This document shows, piece after piece, positions 44,597 to 53,282 of a stretch of 64,000 nucleotides of DNA. The DNA is taken from contig NZ_RBKX01000001.1 of NCBI RefSeq assembly GCF_003634615.1, positions 3,720,001 to 3,784,000 on the forward strand. The letters are read 5' to 3'. Made by a program: the position numbers and the translations under genes. How positions within the stretch are numbered: the first letter of the stretch is position 1; each line of letters starts with the position of its first letter. The notes beneath the pieces were generated by a model. The model made no database searches, was not told the DNA's origin, and saw nothing but the letters and a program-made list of their open reading frames with translations. The stretch is from Flavobacterium sp. 102 (GTDB taxonomy: Bacteria; Bacteroidota; Bacteroidia; Flavobacteriales; Flavobacteriaceae).

Positions 44597-45112
44597 ATGT
44601 TTCACAGATTTATTAAATTAATTATAGCGGCGTTGATGGTCGTAGCAGGTATTTGGCAATTTACGGAAGGTAATATCGGGAACGGTATTTTCTTGATTTT
44701 ATTGACCGCCATTCCTATCTTTTTATATTATAAAAACGAATTTATCTTATTGGCTTTCTTAAAGCTGAGAAAACAAGATTTTCCGGGCGCGAAAGTTTGG
44801 TTGGACAAAATCAAAAATCCGGAAACGGCTTTGGTGAGAAAACAACAAGGTTATTACAATTACCTTCACGGTTTAATGACATCGCAAACTAATTTGCACC
44901 AATCAGAGAAATTCTTCAAGAAAGCGATTGAATTAGGACTGAGTATGGATATGGATTTAGCCGTAGCTAAGTTGAATTTAGCCGGAATCGCCATGTCAAG
45001 AAGACGCAAAATGGAAGCTACCGCTTTGTTAAACGAAGCAAAAAAACTGGACAAACAGAATATGCTGAACGATCAGATTAAGATGATGAAAGAGCAAATG
45101 AAGAAAATCTAG
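44597..45112 (+). CDS. Two-helix membrane protein with TPR-like repeats
   Basis: 171 residues. Two membrane segments (about 6-22 LIIAALMVVAGIWQF and 28-45 IFLILLTAIPIFLYY) with a short turn between them, then a cytoplasmic helical part. Helix pairs such as GAKVWLDKIKNPETALV, YYNYLHGLMTS, SEKFFKKAIELGLSMDMDLAV and KMEATALLNEAKKLDKQ read as tetratricopeptide-like repeats. Function unknown; probably protein-protein contacts at the membrane. It is alone, with its own promoter and a terminator after it. Confidence 0.75.
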   Translation: MFHRFIKLIIAALMVVAGIWQFTEGNIGNGIFLILLTAIPIFLYYKNEFILLAFLKLRKQDFPGAKVWLDKIKNPETALVRKQQGYYNYLHGLMTSQTNLHQSEKFFKKAIELGLSMDMDLAVAKLNLAGIAMSRRRKMEATALLNEAKKLDKQNMLNDQIKMMKEQMKKI

Positions 45113-45230
45113 TGTTCAGTGTTCAGCGATTAGTTGACAGTTATTTCCAGAAATAAAAAAACGTCCTGAAATTCTCGGGACGTTTTTTATATAAATTTTA
45201 CTGAACACTAAAAACTGAACACTGATCACT
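45111..45230. repeat. AGTGTTCAG / CTGAACACT inverted repeats around a terminator
   Basis: Two overlapping copies of AGTGTTCAG (45111-45119 and 45118-45126) on the left and two copies of CTGAACACT (45201-45209 and 45215-45223) on the right. They flank the 45156-45188 hairpin and could form a larger cruciform. Similar TTCAGT strings are common between flavobacterial genes, from memory. Confidence 0.6.
45156..45188. terminator. Bidirectional terminator between the TPR gene and the lytic transglycosylase gene
   Basis: AAAAAACGTCC pairs with GGACGTTTTTT, with A and T tracts at the ends. Confidence 0.9.
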
Positions 45231-45233
45231 CCT

Positions 45234-46127
45234 TTAATATCCTGCTAACGGAATCTCAATTTCGTATCTTTTCTTATTAGGATTCACCAACTTCTTATCT
45301 CTCAACCAAGGATTATGAATTTTAAGAATCTTATAATTGATACCCTGTGAAATGGCAAAACCGGTTAAATCAGTAATGGTACTGTCAACGGCGACTCTTT
45401 TTGTTGGAATTGGCGCATACAAATCGCTCTCAAAAATACTGAACCCATATTTTGCTGGCTGTTTCATGATTTCTTTTAAGGCTAAAATCCTAAAAACATA
45501 ACGTGATGTCTCTTCGGTAAGTGCCAAATCATAATAGTTGCTTACTTTTTGCTCTTCAATTTTTTTGTTGATTCCGGACATTCCTCCATTGTAAGAAGCG
45601 GCTGCTAATGTCCAAGAACCAAATTTATCTTTGGCTACCAAAAGATAACGACACGCGGCTTCTGTAGATTTTTCTAAATGGTATCTTTCATCCACCACAT
45701 CGTTAACTTCCATTCCTTTTTCTTTGGCGGTATCGGGCATAAATTGCCAAACACCACGTGCTCCGGCAGGAGAAACTGCATTGACCAAACCACTTTCGAT
45801 TACGGCTAAATATTTAAAATCATCCGGCACGCCATATTTGGCTAAAATCGGTTCGATGATAGGAAAAGCGCGATTCGCTCTTTTGATAATTAACGCAGTG
45901 GTTGCGTCAAGATTAGCATTGATGAGTAATTCTCTATCTAATCTTTCGCGAACATCTGTTATCTGAAGTGGTGCTTTCTCGCCGGCAAAATCAACTTCCA
46001 TAGGGAAATACATCGCTGTGCCTTCTCGCAACAGCTTTTCTTTATTGTCGCCCGAAATTCCAAAAACAAGAATTCCTGATAGCAGGACAACGGTTATTAC
46101 GGATAATAAGGCTTTATTCGTTTTCAT
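45234..46127 (-). CDS. Lytic transglycosylase (SLT domain, MltD-like)
   Basis: 297 residues. N-terminal hydrophobic signal-anchor (~6-25, SVITVVLLSGILVFGISG). The SLT catalytic domain is about 100-215: AVIESGLVNAVSPAGARGVWQFM with the catalytic Glu (~residue 112), then YHLEKSTEAACRYLL and AAASYNGGMSGINKKI. The last ~60 residues (YKILKIHNPWLRDKKLV) look like a weak LysM-type segment. It cleaves peptidoglycan with formation of 1,6-anhydro-muramyl ends. It stands alone between two terminated units. Confidence 0.9.
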   Translation of the reverse strand: MKTNKALLSVITVVLLSGILVFGISGDNKEKLLREGTAMYFPMEVDFAGEKAPLQITDVRERLDRELLINANLDATTALIIKRANRAFPIIEPILAKYGVPDDFKYLAVIESGLVNAVSPAGARGVWQFMPDTAKEKGMEVNDVVDERYHLEKSTEAACRYLLVAKDKFGSWTLAAASYNGGMSGINKKIEEQKVSNYYDLALTEETSRYVFRILALKEIMKQPAKYGFSIFESDLYAPIPTKRVAVDSTITDLTGFAISQGINYKILKIHNPWLRDKKLVNPNKKRYEIEIPLAGY

Positions 46128-46200
46128 AATGAAGGATTTTATTTTTAGTGGTCATTATTGATTCACTAAAAGTGATTTCATGAATTTCATTTTTAATGTT

Positions 46201-46234
46201 GTAAAACTACAACTATATTATAGTAAAGCTACAA
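46201..46234. promoter_or_regulatory. Direct repeat GTAAAnCTACAA, period 22, upstream of the transglycosylase gene
   Basis: GTAAAACTACAA (46201-46212) and GTAAAGCTACAA (46223-46234) differ at one base and are two helical turns apart. Such spacing suits a cooperative regulator or sits inside an AT-rich promoter; no regulator family is assigned. Confidence 0.35.
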
Positions 46235-46246
46235 AAAATTGAGCCG

Positions 46247-46915
46247 CTACACCTTATCTTCTAACATAATTTTAGGCAAATTATCATTGAGCCATCGGTA
46301 TTTATTCAAAATCATAATGTGGGTTCCGCCTTTTACCGGAATGAAATTTTTAATATTCTTAGGCGGAAAAACTTCATCTGCATCGCCGTGAATGTGAATG
46401 ACGTCCTGATCAATTTCAATTCGGGTCCAATTGATAATCTGTTCAATAGCCCAATCTAAATAACGTTTGTCACGAACCGCCAAAAACTTTTCATACAAAG
46501 CCAATCGTTGTTTGACTATTGAAGAACCAAAAGAAAATTTGACTAAAGATTCAATATTTTCAAATAATTGGGTCGGAATGAGTTTGTAGGCTTTAGTCGA
46601 TTTTGCTACCTTAAATCTTTTAGGGAATTCCGTATTAGATTTTACACTCGAAATAATTATGACTTTCTGAGGCTTTAAAAACTGCTTCATCTCTTGAACT
46701 AAAACCCCACCAAAGGAAACGCCGATTAAAATTGGATTTTCATGCTGCACTTTTTTAGCAATTCTTTCAGCATAAGCACTTAAGCTTTCTCCCTTATTTG
46801 GAATTTCCCATTCAAGCAAATGCATTTCAAAAGTGTCTTCGGGCAATTGGATTCGTTCAAAAATGGATGGACTGGCTGCCATGCCTGGCATGAAGTAAAC
46901 GTGGATTTTAGACAT
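46247..46915 (-). CDS. Alpha/beta-hydrolase family protein
   Basis: 222 residues, cytoplasmic. N-terminal HVYFMPGMAASPSIFERI with an HG-like oxyanion turn, nucleophile elbow GVSFGG (~residue 67, Ser), Asp in HIHGDADEVFPP (~175) and His in KGGTHIMIL (~195), the full triad in normal order. The short cap (KLIPTQLFENI) resembles many serine hydrolases with unknown substrate. A diverging acetyltransferase gene starts 68 bases away. Confidence 0.82.
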   Translation of the reverse strand: MSKIHVYFMPGMAASPSIFERIQLPEDTFEMHLLEWEIPNKGESLSAYAERIAKKVQHENPILIGVSFGGVLVQEMKQFLKPQKVIIISSVKSNTEFPKRFKVAKSTKAYKLIPTQLFENIESLVKFSFGSSIVKQRLALYEKFLAVRDKRYLDWAIEQIINWTRIEIDQDVIHIHGDADEVFPPKNIKNFIPVKGGTHIMILNKYRWLNDNLPKIMLEDKV

Positions 46916-46944
46916 TATTTAACTGTAAACTCGTTAATTATTAG

Positions 46945-46952
46945 TAAATTTG
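46945..46952 (+). promoter_or_regulatory. -7 element upstream of the acetyltransferase gene
   Basis: TAAATTTG fits TAnnTTTG, 31 bases before the ATG at 46984; the -33 position reads CTG. Confidence 0.55.
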
Positions 46953-46983
46953 CATAAAAATAATCCTTTTATTTCACTTGATT

Positions 46984-47295
46984 ATGAACACAACATTAAT
47001 TTCAGATAAAATGGAAATTAAAGACAACACTTTTGCTCGACAATTTGAAACGTTGGTAGGTGGGAAATTGATTTCTGTTGAATATTCCTTTCAAGAAAAG
47101 AAAATATTCCTGACGAGAATTAATACTTTTGACGGCTTTAATGACGAGGAGTTTATCAATGATTTGCTGAAAAACATCATGGAAATTGCTTACGAACGAA
47201 AACTAAAAGTGGTTCCGATTTTACCAAAAATCGCACTTTTCTTTAGAAAGAACACTACGTACAGAGATTTATTGCCTCCGGGAATAAAAATCTAA
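46984..47295 (+). CDS. Small GNAT-type N-acetyltransferase (YjdJ/PF14542-like)
   Basis: 103 residues from ATG 46984; a TTG two codons upstream is a weaker choice. The short GNAT form is seen in FARQFETLVGGKLISVEYSF with FLTRINTFDGFNDEEF and a terminal helix-strand LKVVPILPKIALFFRK that stands where the acetyl-CoA-binding part lies in this family. It is half the length of standard GNAT enzymes, as expected for this group. Substrate unknown. A terminator hairpin follows 19 bases after the stop. Confidence 0.75.
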   Translation: MNTTLISDKMEIKDNTFARQFETLVGGKLISVEYSFQEKKIFLTRINTFDGFNDEEFINDLLKNIMEIAYERKLKVVPILPKIALFFRKNTTYRDLLPPGIKI

Positions 47296-47314
47296 CACAA
47301 AATAACTTTAACAC

Positions 47315-47345
47315 AAGTCGTCTAGAAAACCAGACGGCTTTTTTT
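47315..47345 (+). terminator. Terminator after the acetyltransferase gene
   Basis: AAGTCGTCT pairs with AGACGGCTT (one G-U pair), then seven T. Confidence 0.85.
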
Positions 47346-47369
47346 GTGGATTTTATTTATATTTATCGG

Positions 47370-47711
47370 ATGAATACAGAAGACTTCCGCCAAGAGATTG
47401 TAACTTTCTTCGAGCAAATCGATAAATATTATGGTTCCAAAACAGAGATAACCGAAGGCTTGTGCACCGACATGGAAACACTCGATGCAAATCTCACTAC
47501 TTGGAATTTGTCAGAATTTGAATTAATTCGATCAGCCTATCGCAAAAATGGTCAAAAACTGATGATGGAAGGCAGCAATATGTATTATGAAATTTCAGCC
47601 GACAGAATTATTAGTTTCCAACAACTCGGGCGACACAAATTTGAGTTCATTGAGCAATACAGCTTTGATGTTTTCAGAATTACCAAAATTAGATTCCAGT
47701 ATAAATACTAA
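47370..47711 (+). CDS. Hypothetical acidic protein
   Basis: 113 residues from ATG 47370 (MNTEDFRQEIVTFFEQIDK). No signal or membrane segment. Early half helical and acidic, later half beta-like (LMMEGSNMYYEISADRIISF, FEFIEQYSFDVFRITKIRFQ). I recognise no family. Its start region overlaps the end of the preceding terminator, and no promoter match was seen, so expression may come from read-through. Confidence 0.6.
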   Translation: MNTEDFRQEIVTFFEQIDKYYGSKTEITEGLCTDMETLDANLTTWNLSEFELIRSAYRKNGQKLMMEGSNMYYEISADRIISFQQLGRHKFEFIEQYSFDVFRITKIRFQYKY

Positions 47712-47870
47712 GATTTTAGGCATAAAATAGCAATTCTTAAGATTGGCTTAATTTTTTGGCATCAAATTTGAATGCACCAAAATTGAAGAATAATATTTCT
47801 GAGCAATCCGGAATTCAGGAGGTTATTTTAAGAAACAAAATCATTATTAATTTTCTAAACATTTTTTACA

Positions 47871-49436
47871 ATGAAAAAATATCATTTTTTTTCAGCGGTA
47901 CTTCTTATGCTTATTTTTGCCGGTTGCAAAGAAGGCTCATATCGAGGAGAAGCCGCTGCAGACTCTACTACTGTTGAATTATCGGACGCAGAAAACTTGA
48001 CTGATAGTGCAAGGGATTCAGTTACCGTAAATGAAAACTCCGAAAGCTATGCCGAACTCATAGAAAATCCTTTCGAATCACCAAGAACAGCTCCGTTATC
48101 CACTTTTTCAATCGATGTTGACAATGCCGCTTACACCAATATCCGTCGATTCATCAACAACGGCCAAGAAGTTCCAAAAGACGCTGTTCGCATCGAAGAA
48201 ATGGTCAACTTCTTTAAATACCAATATCAGCAACCACAAAGTGAGCATCCGTTTTCTATCAATACGGAATACAGCACGAGTCCATGGAATTCGAAACATA
48301 AATTATTAAAAATAGGTTTACAAGGTCGAAATATTCCAACGGATAATTTGCCGGCGTCTAACTTGGTTTTTTTGGTGGATGTTTCCGGTTCGATGAGTGA
48401 CGAAAACAAATTGCCATTGCTCAAAGAATCGATGAAAGTTTTGGTCAAAGAATTGCGCAGCAAAGACAAAGTTTCGATCGTGGTTTATGCCGGTGCAGCC
48501 GGTGTGGTTTTAGAGCCAACTTCCGGTGACGAAAAAGGAAAAATTATGGATGCCTTTGACGATTTAATGGCTGGCGGAAGTACGGCAGGTGGCGAAGGCA
48601 TAAACTTGGCTTATAAACTGGCGGAGCAAAACTTTATTAAAGAAGGAAATAACAGAGTGATTTTGGCCACTGACGGCGATTTCAATGTTGGCGCTTCTTC
48701 AGATGGTGACATGGAAGATTTGATTGAAGAGAAAAGAAAATCGGGTGTTTTTCTAACCGTTTTAGGCTATGGAATGGGCAATTACAAAGACAGTAAAATG
48801 GAAATTTTGGCAGACAAAGGCAACGGCAATTATGCTTACATTGATAACATTCAGGAAGCGAATCGCTTTTTAGGGAAAGAATTTAAGGGTTCTATGTTTG
48901 CTATTGCTAAAGATGTAAAAATCCAAATCGAATTCAATCCAAAACATGTTCTGGCTTACCGATTGATTGGTTATGAAAACAGAAGATTAAAAGCAGAAGA
49001 TTTCAAAAACGATGCAATTGATGCCGGTGAATTAGGCAGCGGACACACGGTAACAGCTTTGTATGAAATCATTCCGGTTGGCGTTGACAGCGATTATGTG
49101 CCTTCGGATTTGAAATACACCAAAGTTAAGACAGAATCTGATATCAATTATGCTGAGGAATTGGCGACGATTAAATTCCGTTACAAAAAACCGGATGGCG
49201 AAAAAAGCATTGAAATGGTTGAGACGATTGCGGACAAAGCAATTGCTTTGGAAAGCACTACTGCCGATTTTAAATTCAGTTCCGCCGTGGCTTGGTTTGG
49301 ATTGAAACTGAGAGATTCCAAATTGATTTCGAATAAATCCTCTGATGAAATTAAAAGTTTAGCCAAATCCGGTTTGAGAAATGATGATGAAGGTTACAAA
49401 GCCGAATTTATCCGATTGGTAGAAGCCGTAAATTAA
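47871..49436 (+). CDS. VWA-domain lipoprotein (YfbK-like)
   Basis: 521 residues. Lipobox IFAGC near residue 19, then an acidic Ser/Thr-rich linker. The YfbK arrangement is visible: N-terminal part (FSIDVDNAAYTNIRRFIN, MVNFFKYQYQQP), VWA domain about 165-335 with the MIDAS motif DVSGSMS, and a C-terminal part with NYAEELATIKFRYKKPDG and FSSAVAWFGLKLRDSK. No peptidase or TM segment. Probably a periplasmic or outer-membrane-facing metal-dependent adaptor; the function is unproven. Terminator follows. Confidence 0.88.
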   Translation: MKKYHFFSAVLLMLIFAGCKEGSYRGEAAADSTTVELSDAENLTDSARDSVTVNENSESYAELIENPFESPRTAPLSTFSIDVDNAAYTNIRRFINNGQEVPKDAVRIEEMVNFFKYQYQQPQSEHPFSINTEYSTSPWNSKHKLLKIGLQGRNIPTDNLPASNLVFLVDVSGSMSDENKLPLLKESMKVLVKELRSKDKVSIVVYAGAAGVVLEPTSGDEKGKIMDAFDDLMAGGSTAGGEGINLAYKLAEQNFIKEGNNRVILATDGDFNVGASSDGDMEDLIEEKRKSGVFLTVLGYGMGNYKDSKMEILADKGNGNYAYIDNIQEANRFLGKEFKGSMFAIAKDVKIQIEFNPKHVLAYRLIGYENRRLKAEDFKNDAIDAGELGSGHTVTALYEIIPVGVDSDYVPSDLKYTKVKTESDINYAEELATIKFRYKKPDGEKSIEMVETIADKAIALESTTADFKFSSAVAWFGLKLRDSKLISNKSSDEIKSLAKSGLRNDDEGYKAEFIRLVEAVN

Positions 49437-49447
49437 ATTTCAAAAAG

Positions 49448-49478
49448 AAACCCTGAAAATTAGTTTTCAGGGTTTTTA
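49448..49478. terminator. Bidirectional terminator between the VWA and mtaB genes
   Basis: AAACCCTGAAAA pairs with TTTTCAGGGTTT, loop TTAG, T run; the mtaB stop follows at 49482. Confidence 0.9.
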
Positions 49479-49481
49479 TAT

Positions 49482-50810
49482 TTAAGCTTCAACGTTTAAG
49501 AACTCCATTCTAACGCTTCCGTCTTCATCGATTCGAGACAAATTGATTTCGTGTAAAGTATTGACTAATTCAGGATTCCAAGGTGTTTTTACTTTCACAT
49601 AGTTTTCGGTAAAACCGTGAATGTAGCCTTCTTTGTTTTCGCTTTCGAATAAAACCGTTCGGTTGGTTCCGATTTGGCTTTCATAAAAAGCACGGCGTTT
49701 TTTTACTGACAAACCGCGAAGCATTTTACTTCTTTTCGAACGCACATTCGCAGGTACAACGCCATCCATTTCAGCAGCTTCGGTATTGTCTCTTTCTGAA
49801 TAGGTAAACACGTGCAAATACGAAATATCCAATTCGTTTAAGAAGTTATAAGTTTCCAAAAAATGTTGATCCGTTTCACCCGGAAAACCAACAATCACAT
49901 CAACACCAATACAAGCATGAGGCATCACTTCGCGGATTTTAGAAACCCTTTCGGTATACACTTCACGCAAATAACGACGTTTCATTTTCTTTAAAATATC
50001 ATTGCTTCCGCTTTGCAATGGAATGTGAAAATGTGGGACAAATGTTCGGCTTTGGGATACAAATTCTATGGTTTCATTTTTCAACAAATTGGGTTCAATA
50101 GAAGAAATCCTGAGTCTTTCAATACCTTCAACATCGTCTAAAGCTTTGACCAAATCAAGAAAAGTATGTTCGTGTTTTTTGTTGCCAAATTCGCCTTTGC
50201 CATAGTCACCAATATTGACACCGGTCAAAACAATCTCTTTGATACCTTGTTGTGAAATTTCGAACGCATTTTTTAAGACGTTTTCCAAAGCATCACTACG
50301 AGAAATTCCTCTGGCTAACGGAATTGTACAATACGTACATTTATAATCGCAACCGTCTTGTACTTTCAAAAAAGCACGCGTTCTATCGCCTATGGAATAA
50401 CTGCCGACGTAAAAATCAGCTTCTTCAATTTCGCACGAATGCACTTCGCCCATATCATTTTTGGACAAGTCATTGATATAATCGGTGATTTTGAATTTTT
50501 CTGTCGCACCCAAAACCAAATCAACACCATCAACTGCTGCTAATTCTTCAGGTTTCAACTGGGCATAACAACCTACAGCGGCAACGAATGCTTTGTCGTT
50601 GAGCTTCATGGCTTTTTTGACAACTTGCTTGAATTGTTTATCAGCATTATCCGTTACCGAACAGGTATTAATCACGTATATATCGGCAACTTCTTCAAAA
50701 TCGACGCGGTCAAAACCTTCGTCTTGGAAGTTTCTCGCAATGGTAGAAGTTTCGGAAAAATTCAATTTGCACCCCAAAGTATAAAAGGCGACTTTCTTTT
50801 TTTGTTCCAT
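49482..50810 (-). CDS. mtaB: tRNA t6A37 methylthiotransferase (MtaB-like radical SAM)
   Basis: 442 residues from ATG 50810; the TTG at 50822 would add four. It converts t6A37 to ms2t6A37 in tRNAs reading ANN codons. N-terminal MTTase Cys in FYTLGCKLNFSETS, further Cys in VINTCSVTDNADKQF and AVGCYAQLKPEEL, radical SAM cluster CDYKCTYC (C-x3-C-x2-C, ~residue 148), and a C-terminal TRAM-like end (YIHGFTENYVKVKTPW). The CKLN form and the length separate MtaB from MiaB and RimO. No neighbour points to another role. Confidence 0.93.
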   Translation of the reverse strand: MEQKKKVAFYTLGCKLNFSETSTIARNFQDEGFDRVDFEEVADIYVINTCSVTDNADKQFKQVVKKAMKLNDKAFVAAVGCYAQLKPEELAAVDGVDLVLGATEKFKITDYINDLSKNDMGEVHSCEIEEADFYVGSYSIGDRTRAFLKVQDGCDYKCTYCTIPLARGISRSDALENVLKNAFEISQQGIKEIVLTGVNIGDYGKGEFGNKKHEHTFLDLVKALDDVEGIERLRISSIEPNLLKNETIEFVSQSRTFVPHFHIPLQSGSNDILKKMKRRYLREVYTERVSKIREVMPHACIGVDVIVGFPGETDQHFLETYNFLNELDISYLHVFTYSERDNTEAAEMDGVVPANVRSKRSKMLRGLSVKKRRAFYESQIGTNRTVLFESENKEGYIHGFTENYVKVKTPWNPELVNTLHEINLSRIDEDGSVRMEFLNVEA

Positions 50811-50967
50811 AAGATTGCTCAATTGATGAAATCGTTGTCAAAAAATTGAGTGGGCAAATTTACAAACTAAATTTCTATTAATAAAACAGTTAAAATTAAA
50901 AACCGTTAATTCGCAAATTACTTATTTTCAATTTGCGAATTAACGGTAAATATAATCGAGTTCAAAT

Positions 50968-52143
50968 TTACTCTTTCCTGTATTTTTTTGTAATTTCAAA
51001 AACGTGTTCCAAAATTTTCGCGTCTTCTTCACTGAATTCAACTTGGCGTCTAGCCATCACAATTTTAGCCGTTTGAAAAGCTTTTGAAGTCAAATAAGTT
51101 GTGAAACCCGAAGCGCCGCCCCAAGAAAAACTCGACACAAAATTACGTGGAAATCCGGAACCGAAAATGTTAGCCGAAACACCAACCACCGTTCCTGTAT
51201 TGAACATCGTATTGATGCCACATTTGCTGTGATCGCCCATCATTAAACCACAAAACTGCAAACCGGTTCGGGCAAATCCTTCAGTTTCGTAGCTCCACAA
51301 ACGCACTTCTTCATAGTTATTTTTCAGGTTGGAATTATTGCTATCTGCTCCGATATTGCACCATTCGCCTAAAACAGAATTACCTAAAAACCCATCGTGT
51401 CCTTTATTAGAATAACCCATTAAAACCGAATTGCTCACTTCACCGCCTATTACAGAATGTGGGCCAACGGTTGTCGCTCCATACACTTTGGAGGACAATT
51501 TCACTCGACCCGATTCGCATAACGCAAATGGCCCGCGAATGACTGAACCTTCCATTATTTCAGCATTTTTTCCGATGTAGATTGGTCCGGTTGAAGCGTT
51601 TAAAGTTACAAACTCAAGCTTTGCTCCTTCTTCAATAAAAATATTTTCGGGCGAAATGACATTGACACTTTTTGGAATCGGTTGGGAATGTCTGTCTTCA
51701 GTGATTAATTCGAAATCTTCTCTCAAAGCTGCGTCATTTTTGGCAAAAATATCCCAAGTGTGCTCGATTCTTAAGCCTTCTTCGTTGTATTCAATGATTT
51801 CATAGGAATCAAAATCGACTTCTTCCTGTGTATCATTGGTAAAAAAAGCAACCACTTCTTCACCTTGAAAAATAGCTTGGTTATTTTCGAGACTTTTTAC
51901 CATTTCTGCCAAAACATCGTTTGGTAAAAAAGAAGCATTAATCATGACGTTCTCTTCCATTTCCACCATTGGAAACTTTTCGGAAAGGTATTCTTCGGTT
52001 AAAGTAGTCGTGGTGTAACCCAAATGTTTTTCCCATTTTTCACGTATGGTTAAAATCCCGACACGAATATCGGCAACCGGACGTGTAAAAGTAAAAGGGA
52101 GAAGAGCATTGCGAACAGTTCCGTCAAAAAGTATGTAGTTCAT
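50968..52143 (-). CDS. GlmU-family (alternative Bacteroidota type) sugar nucleotidyltransferase/acyltransferase
   Basis: 391 residues from ATG 52143; the TTG at 52170 is less likely. The N-terminal half is a reduced nucleotidyltransferase-like part (YILFDGTVRNALLPFTFTRP, DIRVGILTIREKWEKHLG) and the C-terminal half a left-handed beta-helix of hexapeptides (GPIYIGKNAEIMEGSVIRGP, VYGATTVGPHSVIGGEVSNS, WCNIGADSNNSNLKNNYEEV) with FCGLMMGDHSKCGINTMFNT, as in the alternative GlmU group of Bacteroidota. It would supply UDP-GlcNAc or a related nucleotide sugar. The normal GlmU P-loop-like start is absent. Confidence 0.85.
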   Translation of the reverse strand: MNYILFDGTVRNALLPFTFTRPVADIRVGILTIREKWEKHLGYTTTTLTEEYLSEKFPMVEMEENVMINASFLPNDVLAEMVKSLENNQAIFQGEEVVAFFTNDTQEEVDFDSYEIIEYNEEGLRIEHTWDIFAKNDAALREDFELITEDRHSQPIPKSVNVISPENIFIEEGAKLEFVTLNASTGPIYIGKNAEIMEGSVIRGPFALCESGRVKLSSKVYGATTVGPHSVIGGEVSNSVLMGYSNKGHDGFLGNSVLGEWCNIGADSNNSNLKNNYEEVRLWSYETEGFARTGLQFCGLMMGDHSKCGINTMFNTGTVVGVSANIFGSGFPRNFVSSFSWGGASGFTTYLTSKAFQTAKIVMARRQVEFSEEDAKILEHVFEITKKYRKE

Positions 52144-52220
52144 TTTGTTTGTTATCAGTTGTGTGTCCAAAGTTTATAAAAAAAATCCGTTCGACAAAGC
52201 CTAGGCAAAGTTTATTCAAT

Positions 52221-52248
52221 AAAAAAACCACTCACTTTCGTGAATGGT
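52221..52248 (-). terminator. Terminator of rpmE
   Basis: On the minus strand ACCATTCAC pairs with GTGAGTGGT (one U-G pair) around a GAAA tetraloop, followed by seven T. Confidence 0.88.
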
Positions 52249-52275
52249 CTTCCTAAAATTTGAACTCTGAAACTA

Positions 52276-52527
52276 CTATTTTGCGTGTTTCGCGTATTTT
52301 GTTTTGAATTTATCAATACGTCCTGCAGTATCGATAAGTTTAGATTTACCTGTATAAAAAGGGTGAGAAGTTCTAGAGATCTCCATTTTGAAAACTGGAT
52401 ATTCAACACCTTCGTGCGTGATAGTTTCTTTAGTTTCTACTGTTGATTTAGTGATAAAAACATCTTCGTTTGACATGTCTTTGAAAGCAACTAATCTGTA
52501 ATTTTCCGGGTGAATTCCTTTTTTCAT
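52276..52527 (-). CDS. rpmE2: Large ribosomal subunit protein bL31, type B
   Basis: 83 residues. Starts MKKGIHPENYRLVAFKDM, ends with KHAK; VFKMEISRTSHPFYTGKSK and AGRIDKFKTKYAK are diagnostic for bL31. It is type B: longer than type A and without the zinc-binding Cys residues, so it is not a zinc store. Full promoter and terminator on both sides show a single-gene unit. Confidence 0.96.
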   Translation of the reverse strand: MKKGIHPENYRLVAFKDMSNEDVFITKSTVETKETITHEGVEYPVFKMEISRTSHPFYTGKSKLIDTAGRIDKFKTKYAKHAK

Positions 52528-52631
52528 GATAAATCTTTTTATTGTTTTGAAGTAGTTCGTTTTGAAGCTTTCACTTTGAAAGGTGTAAACTGGCTACAAC
52601 TTTTATTAATTTCTTTTTTAAATTGAGAGTG

Positions 52632-52660
52632 CAAAAATACAACTTTTTTACAAAAATCAA
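52632..52660 (-). promoter_or_regulatory. Promoter of rpmE
   Basis: TTG (52658-52660), 18 bases, TATTTTTG (52632-52639) on the minus strand. The downstream GCACTC is the same as after the rpmH -7 element. Confidence 0.78.
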
Positions 52661-52719
52661 AGCGAACTGTAACTTTTTTTAATTGTTTTAAACTTACTGG
52701 TAAGTAATTGCGGAATTAC

Positions 52720-52727
52720 TATATTTG
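52720..52727 (+). promoter_or_regulatory. -7 element of the DUF4199-led operon
   Basis: TATATTTG, exact TAnnTTTG, 24 bases before the ATG at 52752; the -33 position reads TGG. It probably drives the five following co-directional genes. Confidence 0.6.
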
Positions 52728-52751
52728 TTAATTAATTAAAACCTAAAAACC

Positions 52752-53282
52752 ATGAATGAAATTATTAAGAAAAACGGAATCAATTTTGGAATTATCTTAG
52801 GACTTTTTTCAGTTCTTTTTACAACGGCAATTTATGTAATTGACTTACAACTGTTCACAAGTTGGTGGATTGGTATAGTTGCAATCGTAATCTCAATTGT
52901 TATTGGAGTGGTATTAGTATCCAAAACAAAAAAACAATTAGGTGGAAACATCACCTTCAAAGAGGCATTTACAGTGTATTTTATTGCCGCAGTAATTGGC
53001 TCTTTTATCTCAACCGTTTACAATTATGTTTTATTCAATTTTATCGATACCCAAGCCAAAGAAACCATCAAAGAAATTACTTTAAAGTATACACAAGAAA
53101 TGATGGAAAAGTTTGGTACACCGGCAGCAACAATCAATGAAACCATGCAAAAAATGGCAGAAACCGACAACTATTCATTAGGCAATCTAATGTTTGGTTT
53201 TGCTATAGGCTTAGTATTTCAAGCGATTTTCGGTTTAATTTTAGCAGCCATTTTCAAATCAAAATCGAATCAAGGATTATAG
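52752..53282 (+). CDS. DUF4199 family membrane protein
   Basis: 176 residues with four membrane segments (about 9-28, 36-54, 73-95 and 145-168), the DUF4199 layout with GNITFKEAFTVYFIAAVIGSFI in pieces around the third. Between segments 3 and 4 is a periplasmic or cytosolic helical loop (AKETIKEITLKYTQEMMEKF). Function unknown. Its TAG stop is directly followed by the ATG of the glycosyltransferase gene, so the two are translationally coupled, which suggests a membrane partner or anchor in the same pathway. Confidence 0.82.
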   Translation: MNEIIKKNGINFGIILGLFSVLFTTAIYVIDLQLFTSWWIGIVAIVISIVIGVVLVSKTKKQLGGNITFKEAFTVYFIAAVIGSFISTVYNYVLFNFIDTQAKETIKEITLKYTQEMMEKFGTPAATINETMQKMAETDNYSLGNLMFGFAIGLVFQAIFGLILAAIFKSKSNQGL

